Positions 52,665 to 62,687 of a stretch of DNA of 64,000 nt are shown piece after piece; position 1 is the stretch's first letter, and each line of letters opens with the position of its first letter. Position numbers and translations under genes: made by a program. The DNA lies in contig NZ_CP124747.1 of NCBI RefSeq assembly GCF_041860085.1, positions 3,286,001 through 3,350,000 of the forward strand, written 5' to 3'. This stretch comes from Schlesneria sp. DSM 10557 (GTDB taxonomy: Bacteria; Planctomycetota; Planctomycetia; Planctomycetales; Planctomycetaceae). Under the pieces are notes generated by a model. It was not told the origin of the DNA. It searched no databases and saw only the letters and a list, made by a program, of their open reading frames with translations.

Positions 52665-53480
52665 ATGCGAGTCGTGATTCTCGCCGGAGGTATGGGGACT
52701 CGTCTTCAAGAGGAAACGACGACCCGTCCAAAACCGATGGTCGAAATTGGTGGTAAACCAATTCTCTGGCACATCATGAAGCACTACGCCCACTTTGGGT
52801 GCAATGACTTCTATCTTGCCCTGGGTTATATGGGCGACTTCATCAAGAACTACTTTCTTGATCGCTATAATCTCGCGGGAAACCTCTCGATCGACTTCAT
52901 GAAAAGTTCCGTCAAACGGTCCGAAGTCGAAGTTGACCGCTGGTGCGTGAATCTGATCGATACCGGCATCCAGACAATGACCGGCGGACGACTTCTTCGT
53001 TTACGTCGCTGGCTAGCGGACGACACCTTCATGATGACTTACGGCGACGGGGTCTGTAACGTCGACATCAACGAACTTCTCGCCTTTCATCGCCGCATGG
53101 GAAAAATCGCCACTGTGACCGCGGTTCGCCCCCCCGCTCGGTTTGGCGGACTGACCATCGAAGATGGTGTCGTCAACTGCTTCACCGAGAAATCGGTCAA
53201 AGGGGAAGGCTGGATCAACGGTGGCTTTCTGGTATTTGAACCGGCCATTTTCGACTACCTGGCGAACGACGCAGAAAGCCTGGAAATCGACGCGCTCAAT
53301 CGCGTAGCGGCGGACGGGCAACTGGCGGCGTTCGAGCACGAAGGTTTCTGGCAGTGCATGGATACGTTGCGAGACAAGCACTACCTCGAGCAACTCTGGC
53401 AAAGCGGTAATCCGCCGTGGAATACCTGGGATCAGGCAGCCCCGCCTCCCGTGATCAAACTACACCCGAAAGCGGCGTGA
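52665..53480 (+). CDS. rfbF: Glucose-1-phosphate cytidylyltransferase
   Basis: A 271-residue enzyme making CDP-glucose from CTP and glucose 1-phosphate, the first step of CDP-deoxysugar synthesis. The nucleotide-binding signature MRVVILAGGMGTRLQEETTT, then RPKPMVEIGGKPILWHIMK, is typical of RfbF rather than of thymidylyltransferases. TYGDGVCNVDI carries the metal-binding Asp, and INGGFLVFEP is the sugar-side motif. It is the first gene of a tightly packed operon; the dehydratase follows after 12 bp. Confidence 0.95.
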   Translation: MRVVILAGGMGTRLQEETTTRPKPMVEIGGKPILWHIMKHYAHFGCNDFYLALGYMGDFIKNYFLDRYNLAGNLSIDFMKSSVKRSEVEVDRWCVNLIDTGIQTMTGGRLLRLRRWLADDTFMMTYGDGVCNVDINELLAFHRRMGKIATVTAVRPPARFGGLTIEDGVVNCFTEKSVKGEGWINGGFLVFEPAIFDYLANDAESLEIDALNRVAADGQLAAFEHEGFWQCMDTLRDKHYLEQLWQSGNPPWNTWDQAAPPPVIKLHPKAA

Positions 53481-53492
53481 TCGGACAATCTC

Positions 53493-54545
53493 ATGATTCA
53501 TAGCGTCAACCGTTTTGACAAATCATTCTGGCGAGATCGACGCGTCTTCGTGACGGGTGCGACAGGACTCGTCGGCGGCTGGCTGATTCGGCGGTTGCTG
53601 GAAGCCGAGGCGGATGTCGTCTGTCTGGTCCGTGACTGGACTCCGCATTCCGAGCTCTATCAAAGTCGCATGATCGATCGCGTGACCGTCGTCAGCGGCG
53701 ATCTGTGCGACCAGTCGCTGATCGAACGGGCTCTCGGAGAATTTGAAATCAGCACGGTGATCCATCTGGCTGCCCAGACGATCGTCGGAATCGCGAACCG
53801 CAATCCCGTCTCGACATTCGAGGCCAACATTGGTGGGACCTGGAAGCTGCTGGAAGCCTGCCGCCGCTCACCCCGGGTGAACCAGATTATCGTCGCCTCT
53901 TCAGACAAGGCCTACGGTGAAGCCAGGACACTTCCCTATACGGAAGAGACCCCGCTTGAAGGACGCCACCCCTACGATGTCAGCAAGTCCTGCAGCGATC
54001 TGATCGCTCAGTCGTATGCTGTCACCTACGGGCTGCCGGTGATCATCACGCGCTGTGGCAATTTCTATGGCGGCGGCGACCTGAACTGGAATCGCATTAT
54101 CCCCGGAACGATCCGGTCGGTCTTCCGCAATCAACGTCCCGTCATCCGCTCCGACGGTTCGTTCGTTCGCGACTATTTCTATGTCGAAGACGGTGCTGCC
54201 GCATACATGTTTCTCGCCGAGCAACTCGCACGTCGCCCGGAACTGGCGGGATCGGCATTCAACCTGTCGACCGAGATTCAACTGTCGGTGCTGGAAATTG
54301 TTCAGATGGTCCTGCAGCAGATGGGATCCGACCTGGAACCTGAGGTGCTGGGCGAAGCCTGTCACGAGATTCCTCATCAATACCTGAGTGCCCGCAAAGC
54401 GCGAGAACTCTTGAATTGGCAACCTTTGTTCACATTGGAGGAAGGCCTCCGCAGGACAATCGAATGGTACACGAATTATCTGCAGCCAACGGCAAAGCCC
54501 ACCACACCGACGCGGAGTGTCGAATCTGTGGCCAGATCGGCCTGA
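53493..54545 (+). CDS. rfbG: CDP-glucose 4,6-dehydratase-type SDR
   Basis: A 350-residue extended short-chain dehydrogenase. The NAD-binding motif is [18 protein letters not shown], and SSDKAYG carries the active-site Ser/Asp. The catalytic Tyr and Lys are in [29 protein letters not shown] is characteristic of RfbG-type 4,6-dehydratases. It converts CDP-glucose to CDP-4-keto-6-deoxyglucose. Its 3' end overlaps the next gene by 82 bp. Confidence 0.92.
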   Translation: MIHSVNRFDKSFWRDRRVFVTGATGLVGGWLIRRLLEAEADVVCLVRDWTPHSELYQSRMIDRVTVVSGDLCDQSLIERALGEFEISTVIHLAAQTIVGIANRNPVSTFEANIGGTWKLLEACRRSPRVNQIIVASSDKAYGEARTLPYTEETPLEGRHPYDVSKSCSDLIAQSYAVTYGLPVIITRCGNFYGGGDLNWNRIIPGTIRSVFRNQRPVIRSDGSFVRDYFYVEDGAAAYMFLAEQLARRPELAGSAFNLSTEIQLSVLEIVQMVLQQMGSDLEPEVLGEACHEIPHQYLSARKARELLNWQPLFTLEEGLRRTIEWYTNYLQPTAKPTTPTRSVESVARSA

Positions 54546-55729
54546 ACTCGATCCTCTCCCTCGGTCACACGCCGCTGGCCAACGCACTGCTGCGGGAAGA
54601 CCAACTGAATCAGGCCGAGTCCTGCTGGCCACTCGAACTGGCCTGGTGCCCCGATTGCTCTCTCGCGCAAATCACCGAGACCGTTCCGCCGGAAATTCTG
54701 TTTCGGGAATATGCTTACTTCTCGTCGTTCTCCGACACCATGGTCGCGCACGCGCGGACCATTGCTGACCGGATTCGAACAGAGCGAAAGCTCGGTCCCC
54801 AGAGTCTGGCCGTCGAAATCGCCAGCAACGACGGGTATCTCCTGCAGTGGTATCACAAAGCGGGAGTCCCGGTCCTGGGCATTGAACCCGCACAGAACAT
54901 CGCCAGGGTCGCCCAGGCCGAGCGTGGGGTCCGGACCATCAGCGAATTCTTCGGGCGCCAGATCGCCGAAGACCTTGTCCGATCCGGGCACAGGGCCGAT
55001 GTCATTCATGCGAACAACGTGCTGGCTCACGTCGCCGATCTGAACGGTGTCGTCGCCGGGTTTGCCACCCTGCTGAAACCGGACGGCGTCGTTGTCGTTG
55101 AAGCTCCGTATCTGAAAGATCTGATCGACCACGTCGAATTCGACACGATCTATCATGAACATCTCTGTTACTTCTCGCTCACAGCGTTAGCGCGGCTGTT
55201 CCAGCAGCATGGCCTGACGATCGTGAATGTCGAACGTCTGGCCATTCACGGCGGGTCGTTGCGAATCTTCGCCGCTCACTCTGCCTCCGCGCAGGTACAG
55301 CCGTCCGTGACCAAACTGCTCCAGGAAGAAGCGGCCTGGGTCCGAAACAACGACATCTACGGTCAATTCGGGGCTCGCGTCGAGTCTCTGCGTCAGAGCC
55401 TGACGGGGCTGCTGACAGATCTGAAGTCGCAGGGGAAAAGCATCGCCGTATATGGGGCATCGGCAAAGGGAAGCACCCTGCTGAATTACTTTGGAATCGG
55501 CGCGGATGTCCTCGATTACGTGGTGGACAGAAGCACGATCAAACAGGGACTTTACACCCCCGGGACGCGACTGAAGATCTGTGACCCCGCGCGGCTTGTC
55601 GAAGATCAACCAGACTATTGCCTGCTGCTGACGTGGAACTTCGCAGACGAAATCCTGAAGCAGCAATCAGCCTATCGTCAGCAGGGGGGTAAGTTCATCA
55701 TCCCGATTCCTGAGGTACGGGTCGCTTGA
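54464..55729 (+). CDS. Sugar C-methyltransferase-like protein (zinc-finger, SAM-dependent) 1
   Basis: A 421-residue three-part protein typical of NDP-4-ketosugar C-methyltransferases (TylCIII/NovU-like). The N-terminal zinc-binding region has CRIC and CPDC. The SAM domain has [20 protein letters not shown], then [18 protein letters not shown] and [20 protein letters not shown]. The C-terminal Rossmann-like domain has [20 protein letters not shown]. The start is ATG 54464 (AGGA 8 bases upstream), inside rfbG; the first Cys pair lies within the overlap, so a later start would remove the zinc site. It probably adds a methyl group to a ring carbon of the CDP-ketosugar. Confidence 0.9.
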   Translation: MVHELSAANGKAHHTDAECRICGQIGLNSILSLGHTPLANALLREDQLNQAESCWPLELAWCPDCSLAQITETVPPEILFREYAYFSSFSDTMVAHARTIADRIRTERKLGPQSLAVEIASNDGYLLQWYHKAGVPVLGIEPAQNIARVAQAERGVRTISEFFGRQIAEDLVRSGHRADVIHANNVLAHVADLNGVVAGFATLLKPDGVVVVEAPYLKDLIDHVEFDTIYHEHLCYFSLTALARLFQQHGLTIVNVERLAIHGGSLRIFAAHSASAQVQPSVTKLLQEEAAWVRNNDIYGQFGARVESLRQSLTGLLTDLKSQGKSIAVYGASAKGSTLLNYFGIGADVLDYVVDRSTIKQGLYTPGTRLKICDPARLVEDQPDYCLLLTWNFADEILKQQSAYRQQGGKFIIPIPEVRVA

Positions 55730-55879
55730 AGTGCGTGTCACGCTTGAGCCAGGTGGCACCCCGGGAAGGTCGGACAGTGCCCCGCCCCCTTCCCTCTGCT
55801 CTAAAACAGGAAAGCCACAAGAACAGCCCCAGAACGTCCGTCAGTTTTGATTCGTACCGCGGGATTGCTCAAAGAGATT

Positions 55880-56422
55880 ATGAAATTCCAGGAAACATTG
55901 ATCCAGGGTGCCTACGTGATCGAGCCTGAACGGCTCGAGGACGAACGGGGATTCTTCGCCCGTACCTGGTGTCAGCAGGAACTGGAACAGCAGGGTCTGG
56001 AGACCGGCATCTCGCAGTGCAACCTGTCGTTTAACCATCGCAGCGGCACACTCAGAGGAATGCACTATCAGGCCGCCCCGCATGGTGAAACGAAGATCGT
56101 CCGCTGTACGAGGGGGGCCATCTTCGATGTGATCGTCGATCTGCGTCCCGATTCCCCCAGCTACCTCCGCTGGTTCGGCATCGAGTTGACCGCCGAGAAT
56201 CGACTCATGCTATATATTCCGCCGTCCATCGCTCACGGATTTCTGACGCGCGCCGATTCCACAGAAGTCTTCTATCAGATGTCGGTTCCATTTCATCCGG
56301 CGAGCGCTCGTGGCGTTCGCTGGGATGATCCCGCGCTCGGGATCGAGTGGCCGCAATTGCCCGCCGTGATCTCCGAACGAGATCGTTTGTACCCCGATTT
56401 TGATGTGCCATCCGTTTCGTAG
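55880..56422 (+). CDS. RmlC-type sugar 3,5-epimerase-like protein
   Basis: A 180-residue cupin. It starts at ATG 55880 with AAAGAG just upstream. ERLEDERGFFARTW, then SFNHRSGTLRGMHYQ with the catalytic His, IFDVIVDLRPDSPSY with the paired Asp, and PPSIAHGFLTRADSTEVFYQ are all standard RmlC features. In this context the substrate is more likely a CDP-ketosugar than the dTDP one, so it may be a 3- or 5-epimerase. It follows a 150-bp gap in the operon. Confidence 0.9.
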   Translation: MKFQETLIQGAYVIEPERLEDERGFFARTWCQQELEQQGLETGISQCNLSFNHRSGTLRGMHYQAAPHGETKIVRCTRGAIFDVIVDLRPDSPSYLRWFGIELTAENRLMLYIPPSIAHGFLTRADSTEVFYQMSVPFHPASARGVRWDDPALGIEWPQLPAVISERDRLYPDFDVPSVS

Positions 56423-56444
56423 CTTCTTTTGAGGTCGATCCGCA

Positions 56445-57356
56445 ATGAAACGGGTTCTGGTTACCGCTGGCAGTGGCTTCGTAGGTCGCCACTGTCTTCC
56501 AGCTTTGAGTCAGCGAGGCTACGAGATTCACGTCATCTCGTCCCGGCCTGCGTCAGGCTCCCTGGGAGATTGGCATCAGGTTGATCTCATGGACCCGGTG
56601 AGTGTCAAGGGCCTGATTCGCGAGGTACAACCAACGCACCTGTTGCATCTCGCCTGGATCACAGAACCCAGACGCTATCTGACGGCCCACGAGAACTTCG
56701 ATTGGCTGATCGCCAGCCAGTCGCTGCTGCGGGCGTTTCATGACCACGGCGGCCAGCGAGTCGTCATGTCCGGCAGTTGCGCCGAGTATGACTGGAAGGA
56801 CGGAGTCTGTCGGGAAGAGACGACGCCGCTCACCCCTGCTTCGTTCTACGGTCAATGCAAACATCTGCTGCAGATGTCGCTGGCGAGTTACGCGCGACAG
56901 ACAGGTCTGAGCTGGGGTTGGGGACGACTGTTCTTCCTGTATGGCCCTTACGGTCACACATCCCGCATCCCCGGTGTGGTGATTGACGCGCTGCTGCGAA
57001 ATCAGCCCGCCCGCTGCTCCCACGGACTGCAGCAGCGTGACTTCCTTCATATCGCCGACGCCGCAGACGCACTCGTCACACTGCTGGAGAGTGACGTACA
57101 GGGTCCAATCAACATCGGCTCGGGCGAGCCCGTTGCGATTCGCGAGATCGTGCTCCAGCTTGCCGACCGGATGGGCCGCCGGGATTTGATTCAACTGGGT
57201 GCGATCGAGTCGGCGCCGGGCGACCCTCCGCTGGTCGTCGCTGACGTGAACCGTCTTTGCAATACCCTTGGCTGGAAACCCGCCCACAGTCTGGCAACAG
57301 GACTGGACGCGACACTGGAATGGTACAGAGGAGAATCCCATGACATTGCCTGCTGA
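56445..57356 (+). CDS. NDP-sugar dehydrogenase/reductase-like SDR
   Basis: A 303-residue extended SDR. The N-terminal nucleotide motif is VLVTAGSGFVGRHCLPAL (TAGSGFVG, a slight variant of TGGxGFxG). The active-site triad is SGSCAEYDW with YGQCKH (Tyr-x-x-x-Lys). DFLHIADAADAL matches the usual C-terminal motif. It probably reduces the 4-keto group to finish the deoxysugar. It overlaps the next gene by 17 bp. Confidence 0.9.
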   Translation: MKRVLVTAGSGFVGRHCLPALSQRGYEIHVISSRPASGSLGDWHQVDLMDPVSVKGLIREVQPTHLLHLAWITEPRRYLTAHENFDWLIASQSLLRAFHDHGGQRVVMSGSCAEYDWKDGVCREETTPLTPASFYGQCKHLLQMSLASYARQTGLSWGWGRLFFLYGPYGHTSRIPGVVIDALLRNQPARCSHGLQQRDFLHIADAADALVTLLESDVQGPINIGSGEPVAIREIVLQLADRMGRRDLIQLGAIESAPGDPPLVVADVNRLCNTLGWKPAHSLATGLDATLEWYRGESHDIAC

Positions 57357-58560
57357 GAATTGTCCGGTCTGTGATTCCCCGTCGACCAGTTTATTTCTGG
57401 ATCGTCCCTCGGTCCCGGTCCACCAGAACCTGCTGATGGCCAGCCCCGAAGAGGCTTCACAGATCAAACGTGGCCGCCTCGCTATGCATGTCTGCTCCAC
57501 ATGCGGTTTCGTTTTCAACCGTGCCTTCGACGACCGGTTGATGAGCTACAACCAGAACTACGAAAACACACAAGTCCATTCCCCCGCATTCAATGAATAC
57601 GTCGATCAGCTTGTGGGCACAGTCCTGCGTGATTCCGGCATGCGCGGTGCCACGATTGTCGAGGTGGGCTGCGGAAAAGGGGATTTCATCAAGCGTCTGT
57701 TGCGAACGGATCCCCGTGCCCGCGGGTACGGTTTCGATCCCAGCTATCTGGGCCCCGATGTCGTTCTTGACGGACGATTGAAGTTCGAGAAGCGGTTCTA
57801 CGATGCCAGCAGCGCTGACCTCAAAGCCGATATCGTCATCTGTCGACACGTGATCGAACACATTACCCGACCGAATGAAATCGTTCGCGCGGTGCGCAGT
57901 GCCGTCGAGTCCAACCCCGAAGCGCATGTGTTTTTCGAAACTCCCTCCGTCGACTGGATTCTGGAGAACGAAGTGACATGGGATTTCTTCTATGAACATT
58001 GCTCTCTCTTCACCGCGGCATCGCTTTCGACTCTGTTCACACGAAATCGCTTTCACGTGGAATCGGTGCGTCACGTCTTTGGTGAGCAGTACCTGTGGCT
58101 GCACGCGCGGCCCGCGGCAGTCACCCCACAAGTGACGCTGCAGCCGGGAACGACTCCGGAAAACGCCCGCAGGTTCAAGGACGTCGAAGCAAGACGCAAC
58201 CGAGTCTGGCGGGAACTCATTCAGGCCGAGTCCGCAAGAGGCCCGCTGGTCGTCTGGGGGGCGGGCGCTAAAGCCGTCACGTTCGCGAATCTGGTGGACC
58301 CCGACCATCGCTGGATCGAGGCGATCGTCGATGTGAACCCCAGCAAGCAGGGGAAGTACCTCGCGGGGAGTCAGCACCCGATTATCGCCCCGGACAGCCT
58401 GTCGGAACTGCAACCCGCCTGTGTGCTCGTCCTGAACCCCAATTATCGAGACGAAATCTCGCAACGTCTGTCGAGCCTGGGCCTGTCGACGGAAATCATC
58501 GACTTGATGCACGATGGCGTTCTGTCCGAGTCGGGCCAGCTCGAGGCTCCGACAATCTGA
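57340..58560 (+). CDS. Sugar C-methyltransferase-like protein 2
   Basis: A 406-residue protein. The start is ATG 57340 (GAGGAGA upstream). Zinc-finger pairs CPVC and CSTC lie near the N-terminus, followed by SAM-binding VEVGCGKGDFIKRLLRTDP, CRHVIEHITRPNEIVRAV and the C-terminal VVWGAGAKAVTFANLV. It has the same three-part layout as the protein at 54464 but the sequences differ widely, so it may act on another position or substrate. It overlaps the preceding reductase gene. Confidence 0.87.
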   Translation: MTLPAENCPVCDSPSTSLFLDRPSVPVHQNLLMASPEEASQIKRGRLAMHVCSTCGFVFNRAFDDRLMSYNQNYENTQVHSPAFNEYVDQLVGTVLRDSGMRGATIVEVGCGKGDFIKRLLRTDPRARGYGFDPSYLGPDVVLDGRLKFEKRFYDASSADLKADIVICRHVIEHITRPNEIVRAVRSAVESNPEAHVFFETPSVDWILENEVTWDFFYEHCSLFTAASLSTLFTRNRFHVESVRHVFGEQYLWLHARPAAVTPQVTLQPGTTPENARRFKDVEARRNRVWRELIQAESARGPLVVWGAGAKAVTFANLVDPDHRWIEAIVDVNPSKQGKYLAGSQHPIIAPDSLSELQPACVLVLNPNYRDEISQRLSSLGLSTEIIDLMHDGVLSESGQLEAPTI

Positions 58561-58625
58561 GCCGCGCTGCAAGTGCACTCTCGCACCGCTGTGTCCCGCC
58601 GGGGACGAGCATTAAGGACCCATTG

Positions 58626-59639
58626 ATGTCGAATCCACTGATCTCGATCGGAATGCCCGTCTACAACGGAGGCGAATTCCTTCCTCGCGCCCTTGATGCC
58701 CTCCTTGCTCAGACGCATACCAATTTTGAGCTGATCATCTCGGACAACGCGTCCACGGATGAAGCGACCAGACGTGTGACTGAAGAATACGCCTGTAGCG
58801 ATTCCCGCATTCGACTGACACGGCAGCCGGTCAACATCGGCGCTGTCGCCAACTTTATCTGGGTTACGCAGCAGGCCCGAGGAGCCTACTTCATGTGGGC
58901 GGCTCACGACGACTGCTGGTCCCCCATTTACCTGGAAGTCCTCGCTCGCAAGCTCGACGAATGCCCCGCGGCCGTGCTGGCAACGCCCCTCTGCCAGGTC
59001 GAAACGACGCTGCGGGATGGTAGTACGCAGCAGGAGCGAATCCCCGCTGCTCCAAATCAGAATCCAGACAAGACACTTCAGGTCTATACAGAACACTTCA
59101 AAGCCTGTCTGTGGCTCTACGGTCTTTACCGCACGAACTGGATCCAGCAAACGGCACCCGAGTGGAAGCAGTATCCCATGCTCTCAGGAGATGTGATCTG
59201 GCTATGGGGCGTCCTGCTGACCAATCGGGTTGTGGGTGACGAAGCGGCGATCTTCTATTACACGTCAGACCACCGTGCACGTCGCCGGCTGACCTATCGA
59301 CAGACCATGCAGATGTGGGGCATCGATGCCTGCCACATGACGCGACTCAGTTGGCAACGACTTCCTCCCGGCCAGCGCGTGGCTGGTGTCTTGAAAGCCT
59401 GGAAGTACGTCTATCTCCATCATCTTCGCCGCAAGAACATTGTTCAGACCGCAATTCGGATTGCCAAAATTTCGCTCCTGTGGTGCTGGATCGGACTCGA
59501 AACGGGAATCCGCCAGGTCCTGGGAATGGGTGCCCAGACGATTCGCTGCCGAGCCCTGACCGAGCCCTCGAAAGAGACCGTCCCCATGAATACTTCACGC
59601 GACAACGAAGTGAAGCAGGAGTCACTGAATGCCGCCTGA
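58626..59639 (+). CDS. GT2 family glycosyltransferase 1
   Basis: A 337-residue glycosyltransferase. The start is ATG 58626 with AAGGA upstream. A GT-A fold N-terminus is clear: SIGMPVYNGGEFLPRALDAL, LIISDNASTDEATRRV and AHDDCW with the metal-binding Asp-Asp. The C-terminal third is helical and may touch the membrane. Donor unknown, probably the CDP-deoxysugar or a common sugar. It overlaps the next gene by 11 bp. Confidence 0.92.
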   Translation: MSNPLISIGMPVYNGGEFLPRALDALLAQTHTNFELIISDNASTDEATRRVTEEYACSDSRIRLTRQPVNIGAVANFIWVTQQARGAYFMWAAHDDCWSPIYLEVLARKLDECPAAVLATPLCQVETTLRDGSTQQERIPAAPNQNPDKTLQVYTEHFKACLWLYGLYRTNWIQQTAPEWKQYPMLSGDVIWLWGVLLTNRVVGDEAAIFYYTSDHRARRRLTYRQTMQMWGIDACHMTRLSWQRLPPGQRVAGVLKAWKYVYLHHLRRKNIVQTAIRIAKISLLWCWIGLETGIRQVLGMGAQTIRCRALTEPSKETVPMNTSRDNEVKQESLNAA

Positions 59640-60651
59640 AGCCCTACGCGACACGCCCCACCCCGTCCGGGGACAGTCGGGGACCATTTCAATCGCCCTG
59701 TGTACGTACAACGGCGAACGATATCTGCCCTCCCAACTGAACAGCTACCTCTCCCAGTCACGCCTTCCCGACGAACTGGTTGTCGGTGATGATGGATCGA
59801 CCGACTCAACAGCCCGACTGATCGAGGACTTCGCACGCGTCGCGCCGTTCCCCGTTCGGTTCTTCCAGAATCCACAGCGACTGGGTGTCGGAACAAACTT
59901 TGACCAGACCCTGCAGCGCTGTTCGGGTGAATTCATTGCGCTATCCGATCAGGACGATGAATGGAGACCAGACAAACTGGCGCGCCTAGCGGCATTGCTG
60001 GGGCAGCACCCGCAGGCAGGCTACGCGTGCTCCGATGCAGAGATGATCGGCAATGATGGCCAGCCGCAGCATCATCGGCTTTGGGAACAGTACCGCTGCA
60101 CGCCGCACGAGTTTCTGCAGCAGGGCGACTCCAGCGCCCGCCACCTGCTGCTCCAATCCGACCGGATTCTCGGTGCGACGATGCTCTTGAGGGCCAACTG
60201 CATCCGCGCGCTGTCACCCATTCCTCAATCCTGGGTCCATGACCACTGGCTGTCCGTCATGTGTGAACTGATGGGCTATCATGGCGTTGCTTCACCAGAA
60301 CTGTTGACCCGCTATCGTCTGCATCCCGGCCAGACATGCGGAGTGCGTCGGCCGGTCGGACGCTATCGCCAGAAGCGGCTCGGCTTTTCACGTCGGTGCG
60401 AACAGCGACTTCGACGGCGCGAACGCCTGTCGGACCTCCGCCTGTTTCTGGAAGAGCGGCTGATACCCGTTCATCCGGAACTGACGCGCTGGCAGCCCGT
60501 CATCGCCCAGGCCGAAGAACTTGCCGATCAAGCCATCTGGCGAGACAGTCTTCCCTGGTGGCGCCGAAAGCTCATCCGACTCCAGCAATGGTGGCAAGTC
60601 AAACCCACACCCTCACGCGTCCGATCGCATCACGGAACCGACCCAGCATGA
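59629..60651 (+). CDS. GT2 family glycosyltransferase 2, rhamnosyltransferase-like
   Basis: A 340-residue protein. SIALCTYNGERYLPSQLNSY, then ELVVGDDGSTDSTARL, and the ALSDQDDEWRPDKL box are typical of rhamnosyltransferase-like GT2 enzymes. The C-terminus is basic and amphipathic. The stop overlaps the start of the next gene (ATGA), so translation is coupled. Confidence 0.92.
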   Translation: MPPEALRDTPHPVRGQSGTISIALCTYNGERYLPSQLNSYLSQSRLPDELVVGDDGSTDSTARLIEDFARVAPFPVRFFQNPQRLGVGTNFDQTLQRCSGEFIALSDQDDEWRPDKLARLAALLGQHPQAGYACSDAEMIGNDGQPQHHRLWEQYRCTPHEFLQQGDSSARHLLLQSDRILGATMLLRANCIRALSPIPQSWVHDHWLSVMCELMGYHGVASPELLTRYRLHPGQTCGVRRPVGRYRQKRLGFSRRCEQRLRRRERLSDLRLFLEERLIPVHPELTRWQPVIAQAEELADQAIWRDSLPWWRRKLIRLQQWWQVKPTPSRVRSHHGTDPA

Positions 60652-61481
60652 AGCCGTTTGTCTCCATCATTGTCCCGCACTACCAGACGCCCGAACTGGC
60701 CAAGCTCTGCCTGCGCAGTATCAGAAAGTTTACCCACGACTACGACTATGAGGTGATCGTGGTGGACAACGCATCGAAGGGAGACGCCTCGCTCGACTAC
60801 TTGCGCAGTGTCGAATGGATCCGACTGATTGAACGGACGGGAGAGATTGCGACCGGAAGCCTGGCCCATCGCGAGGCTGTCGCCATCGGATTTCAGGAAG
60901 CGCGCGCGCCGTTTGTGCTGACCGTTCATACGGACACCATCCCCATTCGGGAAGACTGGTTGAAGTTCCATCTCGACCCGATGCTGGCCGACGATTCAAT
61001 TGCCGCCATTGGAACCGACAAGCTGGTGCTCCGTTCCCCCCTTCAGGAATCGCTGAGACAAGTCGAAGACGTGCTCACATGGTGGAAGCGGTTTCGGCCC
61101 GTGCGAAAGAACAATCGACAGCCCTACATCCGCAGCCATTGTGCGCTCTACCGTCGCCGCATCATGGATCAGCACGGGTTGACGTACACCGATCACGCTA
61201 CCCTGACCGCCGGTCAGGGGTTGCACCACGACCTCGTCAGACTCGGTTATGAATGTCGCCTGCTCGACCCACGCGACGTCTCGCAACGGGTCGTTCATCT
61301 GAACCATGCGACTGAACTGCTGTTACCGGAACTGCAATCCGAAAGCCGGCTGCTGCACCTGTGGCGGGGAAAGTCACGTCTGCGTCGGTTCTTCCAGCAA
61401 GCAGCAATCCAGCAACTTCTCGAAGATGCCTCATTGGATAAAAATACGAACACACGGAAGTCACTGAAGGTCGCCAGTTGA
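60648..61481 (+). CDS. GT2 family glycosyltransferase 3
   Basis: A 277-residue protein starting at ATG 60648, within the ATGA overlap. SIIVPHYQTPELAKLCLRSI, then YEVIVVDNASKGDASLDYL, are GT2 motifs; the metal site is VLTVHTDTIPI, a variant of the usual DxD. It is shorter than the other two. It is the last gene of the operon; a 246-bp gap follows before the acyltransferase. Confidence 0.9.
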   Translation: MKPFVSIIVPHYQTPELAKLCLRSIRKFTHDYDYEVIVVDNASKGDASLDYLRSVEWIRLIERTGEIATGSLAHREAVAIGFQEARAPFVLTVHTDTIPIREDWLKFHLDPMLADDSIAAIGTDKLVLRSPLQESLRQVEDVLTWWKRFRPVRKNNRQPYIRSHCALYRRRIMDQHGLTYTDHATLTAGQGLHHDLVRLGYECRLLDPRDVSQRVVHLNHATELLLPELQSESRLLHLWRGKSRLRRFFQQAAIQQLLEDASLDKNTNTRKSLKVAS

Positions 61482-61727
61482 CACGGGCCACAGGGCCGGA
61501 CTCGGCTGGGGACAAGGAAACATCGTTCGATTTTGGGAGCAGACCCGGCAGACGAAGTTCGCGGACCTGTGGCCTTTTCGCGGCACAATCCGCTATTGTA
61601 ATCGTGCCTCACCTGATGAGGATGTTTCATGGAATGAAATGAGCCAGGTCAGGTCACCACGTTCCTGCAGAACCCGCTGCTGGACGCCCCGTGATGGATC
61701 TGACCACCACAAGGAAGTGCTCGCGTT

Positions 61728-62687
61728 ATGCTTTCGCTGCGTCATCGACTTGAATATCTCGTCTTTCAGACATTCGTTTGTGTGATTGACTCCCTTTCAC
61801 CTGCGGCGACCGCCTGGGTGGCAAGGGGCCTGGCGACAGTGATCCATTACGGGCTGCCCCGGAAATGGACGAGATACAAGGTCGCCTCTGAAAATCTCGT
61901 GCGCGCCTTCGGTGACCGCTATTCCGAGAAAGAGATCGAGAACCTCGTTTACGAGATGTGGGTTCATCTGTTCCGCACGATTGCCGAGACCGTACAGTGC
62001 CCCCGCAAGCTGCATCTGCACTCGTACCGGAAGATCGTCGACTTCGCCGACTTTACTCGCACCAATGAAGCGATCTGCTCGGGCCGGCGTGTGCTGATGC
62101 TCGGCGGCCACTTCGGAAACTGGGAGATTGGAACGGCCCTGTTCGGTCTATGGGGGTTCCCTATGGGAATCGTCGCGCGCGAGATGGATAACCCCTACCT
62201 GCATGACTGGTTCCGTCGCCAGCGGGAAAATACCGGTCACCGGATGCTGCTGAAATCGGGCGATTTCGATGAAATGGTGGCCCTCTTGTCCAAGGGAGGA
62301 AACCTGGGTCTGCTGTGCGATCAGGATGCCGGCCCGAGAGGCGTCTTCGTGGATTTCTTCGGCACGCCCGCTTCCACCTTCAAATCGATCGCACTGCTGG
62401 CGTTGGAGTACGACGCTCTGGTGATGGTCGGCTATTCGATTCGGCTGAAGGACGAACCGGGCAGTCAGCCCTGGTCCCGCTTTGAAGTCGGTTGCGAAGC
62501 CGTTATCGACCCGCGTGAACTGAACACCGATGACCCTGTGGGTGAAATTACGCAGCAATTCACCTCCGCACTGGAACGGGCAATCCGGCGAGCCCCCGAA
62601 CAATATTTCTGGATCCATCGCCGCTGGAAAAGCGAACCTCGCTCGAATAAGCGAGCGAAACCCATGCAACAGCGTCTGGCTGGCTGA
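61728..62687 (+). CDS. LpxL/HtrB-like lipid acyltransferase
   Basis: A 319-residue protein of the lysophospholipid/lipid A acyltransferase family. The catalytic motif is in LMLGGHFGNWEIG (HxxxxE). An N-terminal hydrophobic segment lies at about 8-35. LCDQDAGPRGVFVDFFG and IVAREMDNPYLHDWF are typical of LpxL-type enzymes. It probably adds an acyl chain to a glycolipid at the inner membrane. Its position just after the sugar operon suggests a role in the same lipopolysaccharide or glycolipid. Confidence 0.9.
   Translation: MLSLRHRLEYLVFQTFVCVIDSLSPAATAWVARGLATVIHYGLPRKWTRYKVASENLVRAFGDRYSEKEIENLVYEMWVHLFRTIAETVQCPRKLHLHSYRKIVDFADFTRTNEAICSGRRVLMLGGHFGNWEIGTALFGLWGFPMGIVAREMDNPYLHDWFRRQRENTGHRMLLKSGDFDEMVALLSKGGNLGLLCDQDAGPRGVFVDFFGTPASTFKSIALLALEYDALVMVGYSIRLKDEPGSQPWSRFEVGCEAVIDPRELNTDDPVGEITQQFTSALERAIRRAPEQYFWIHRRWKSEPRSNKRAKPMQQRLAG

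Noticed and set aside
56553-57518. 321-codon minus-strand frame in the sugar operon
   Set aside because: Spans two well-supported plus-strand genes and has no motif.
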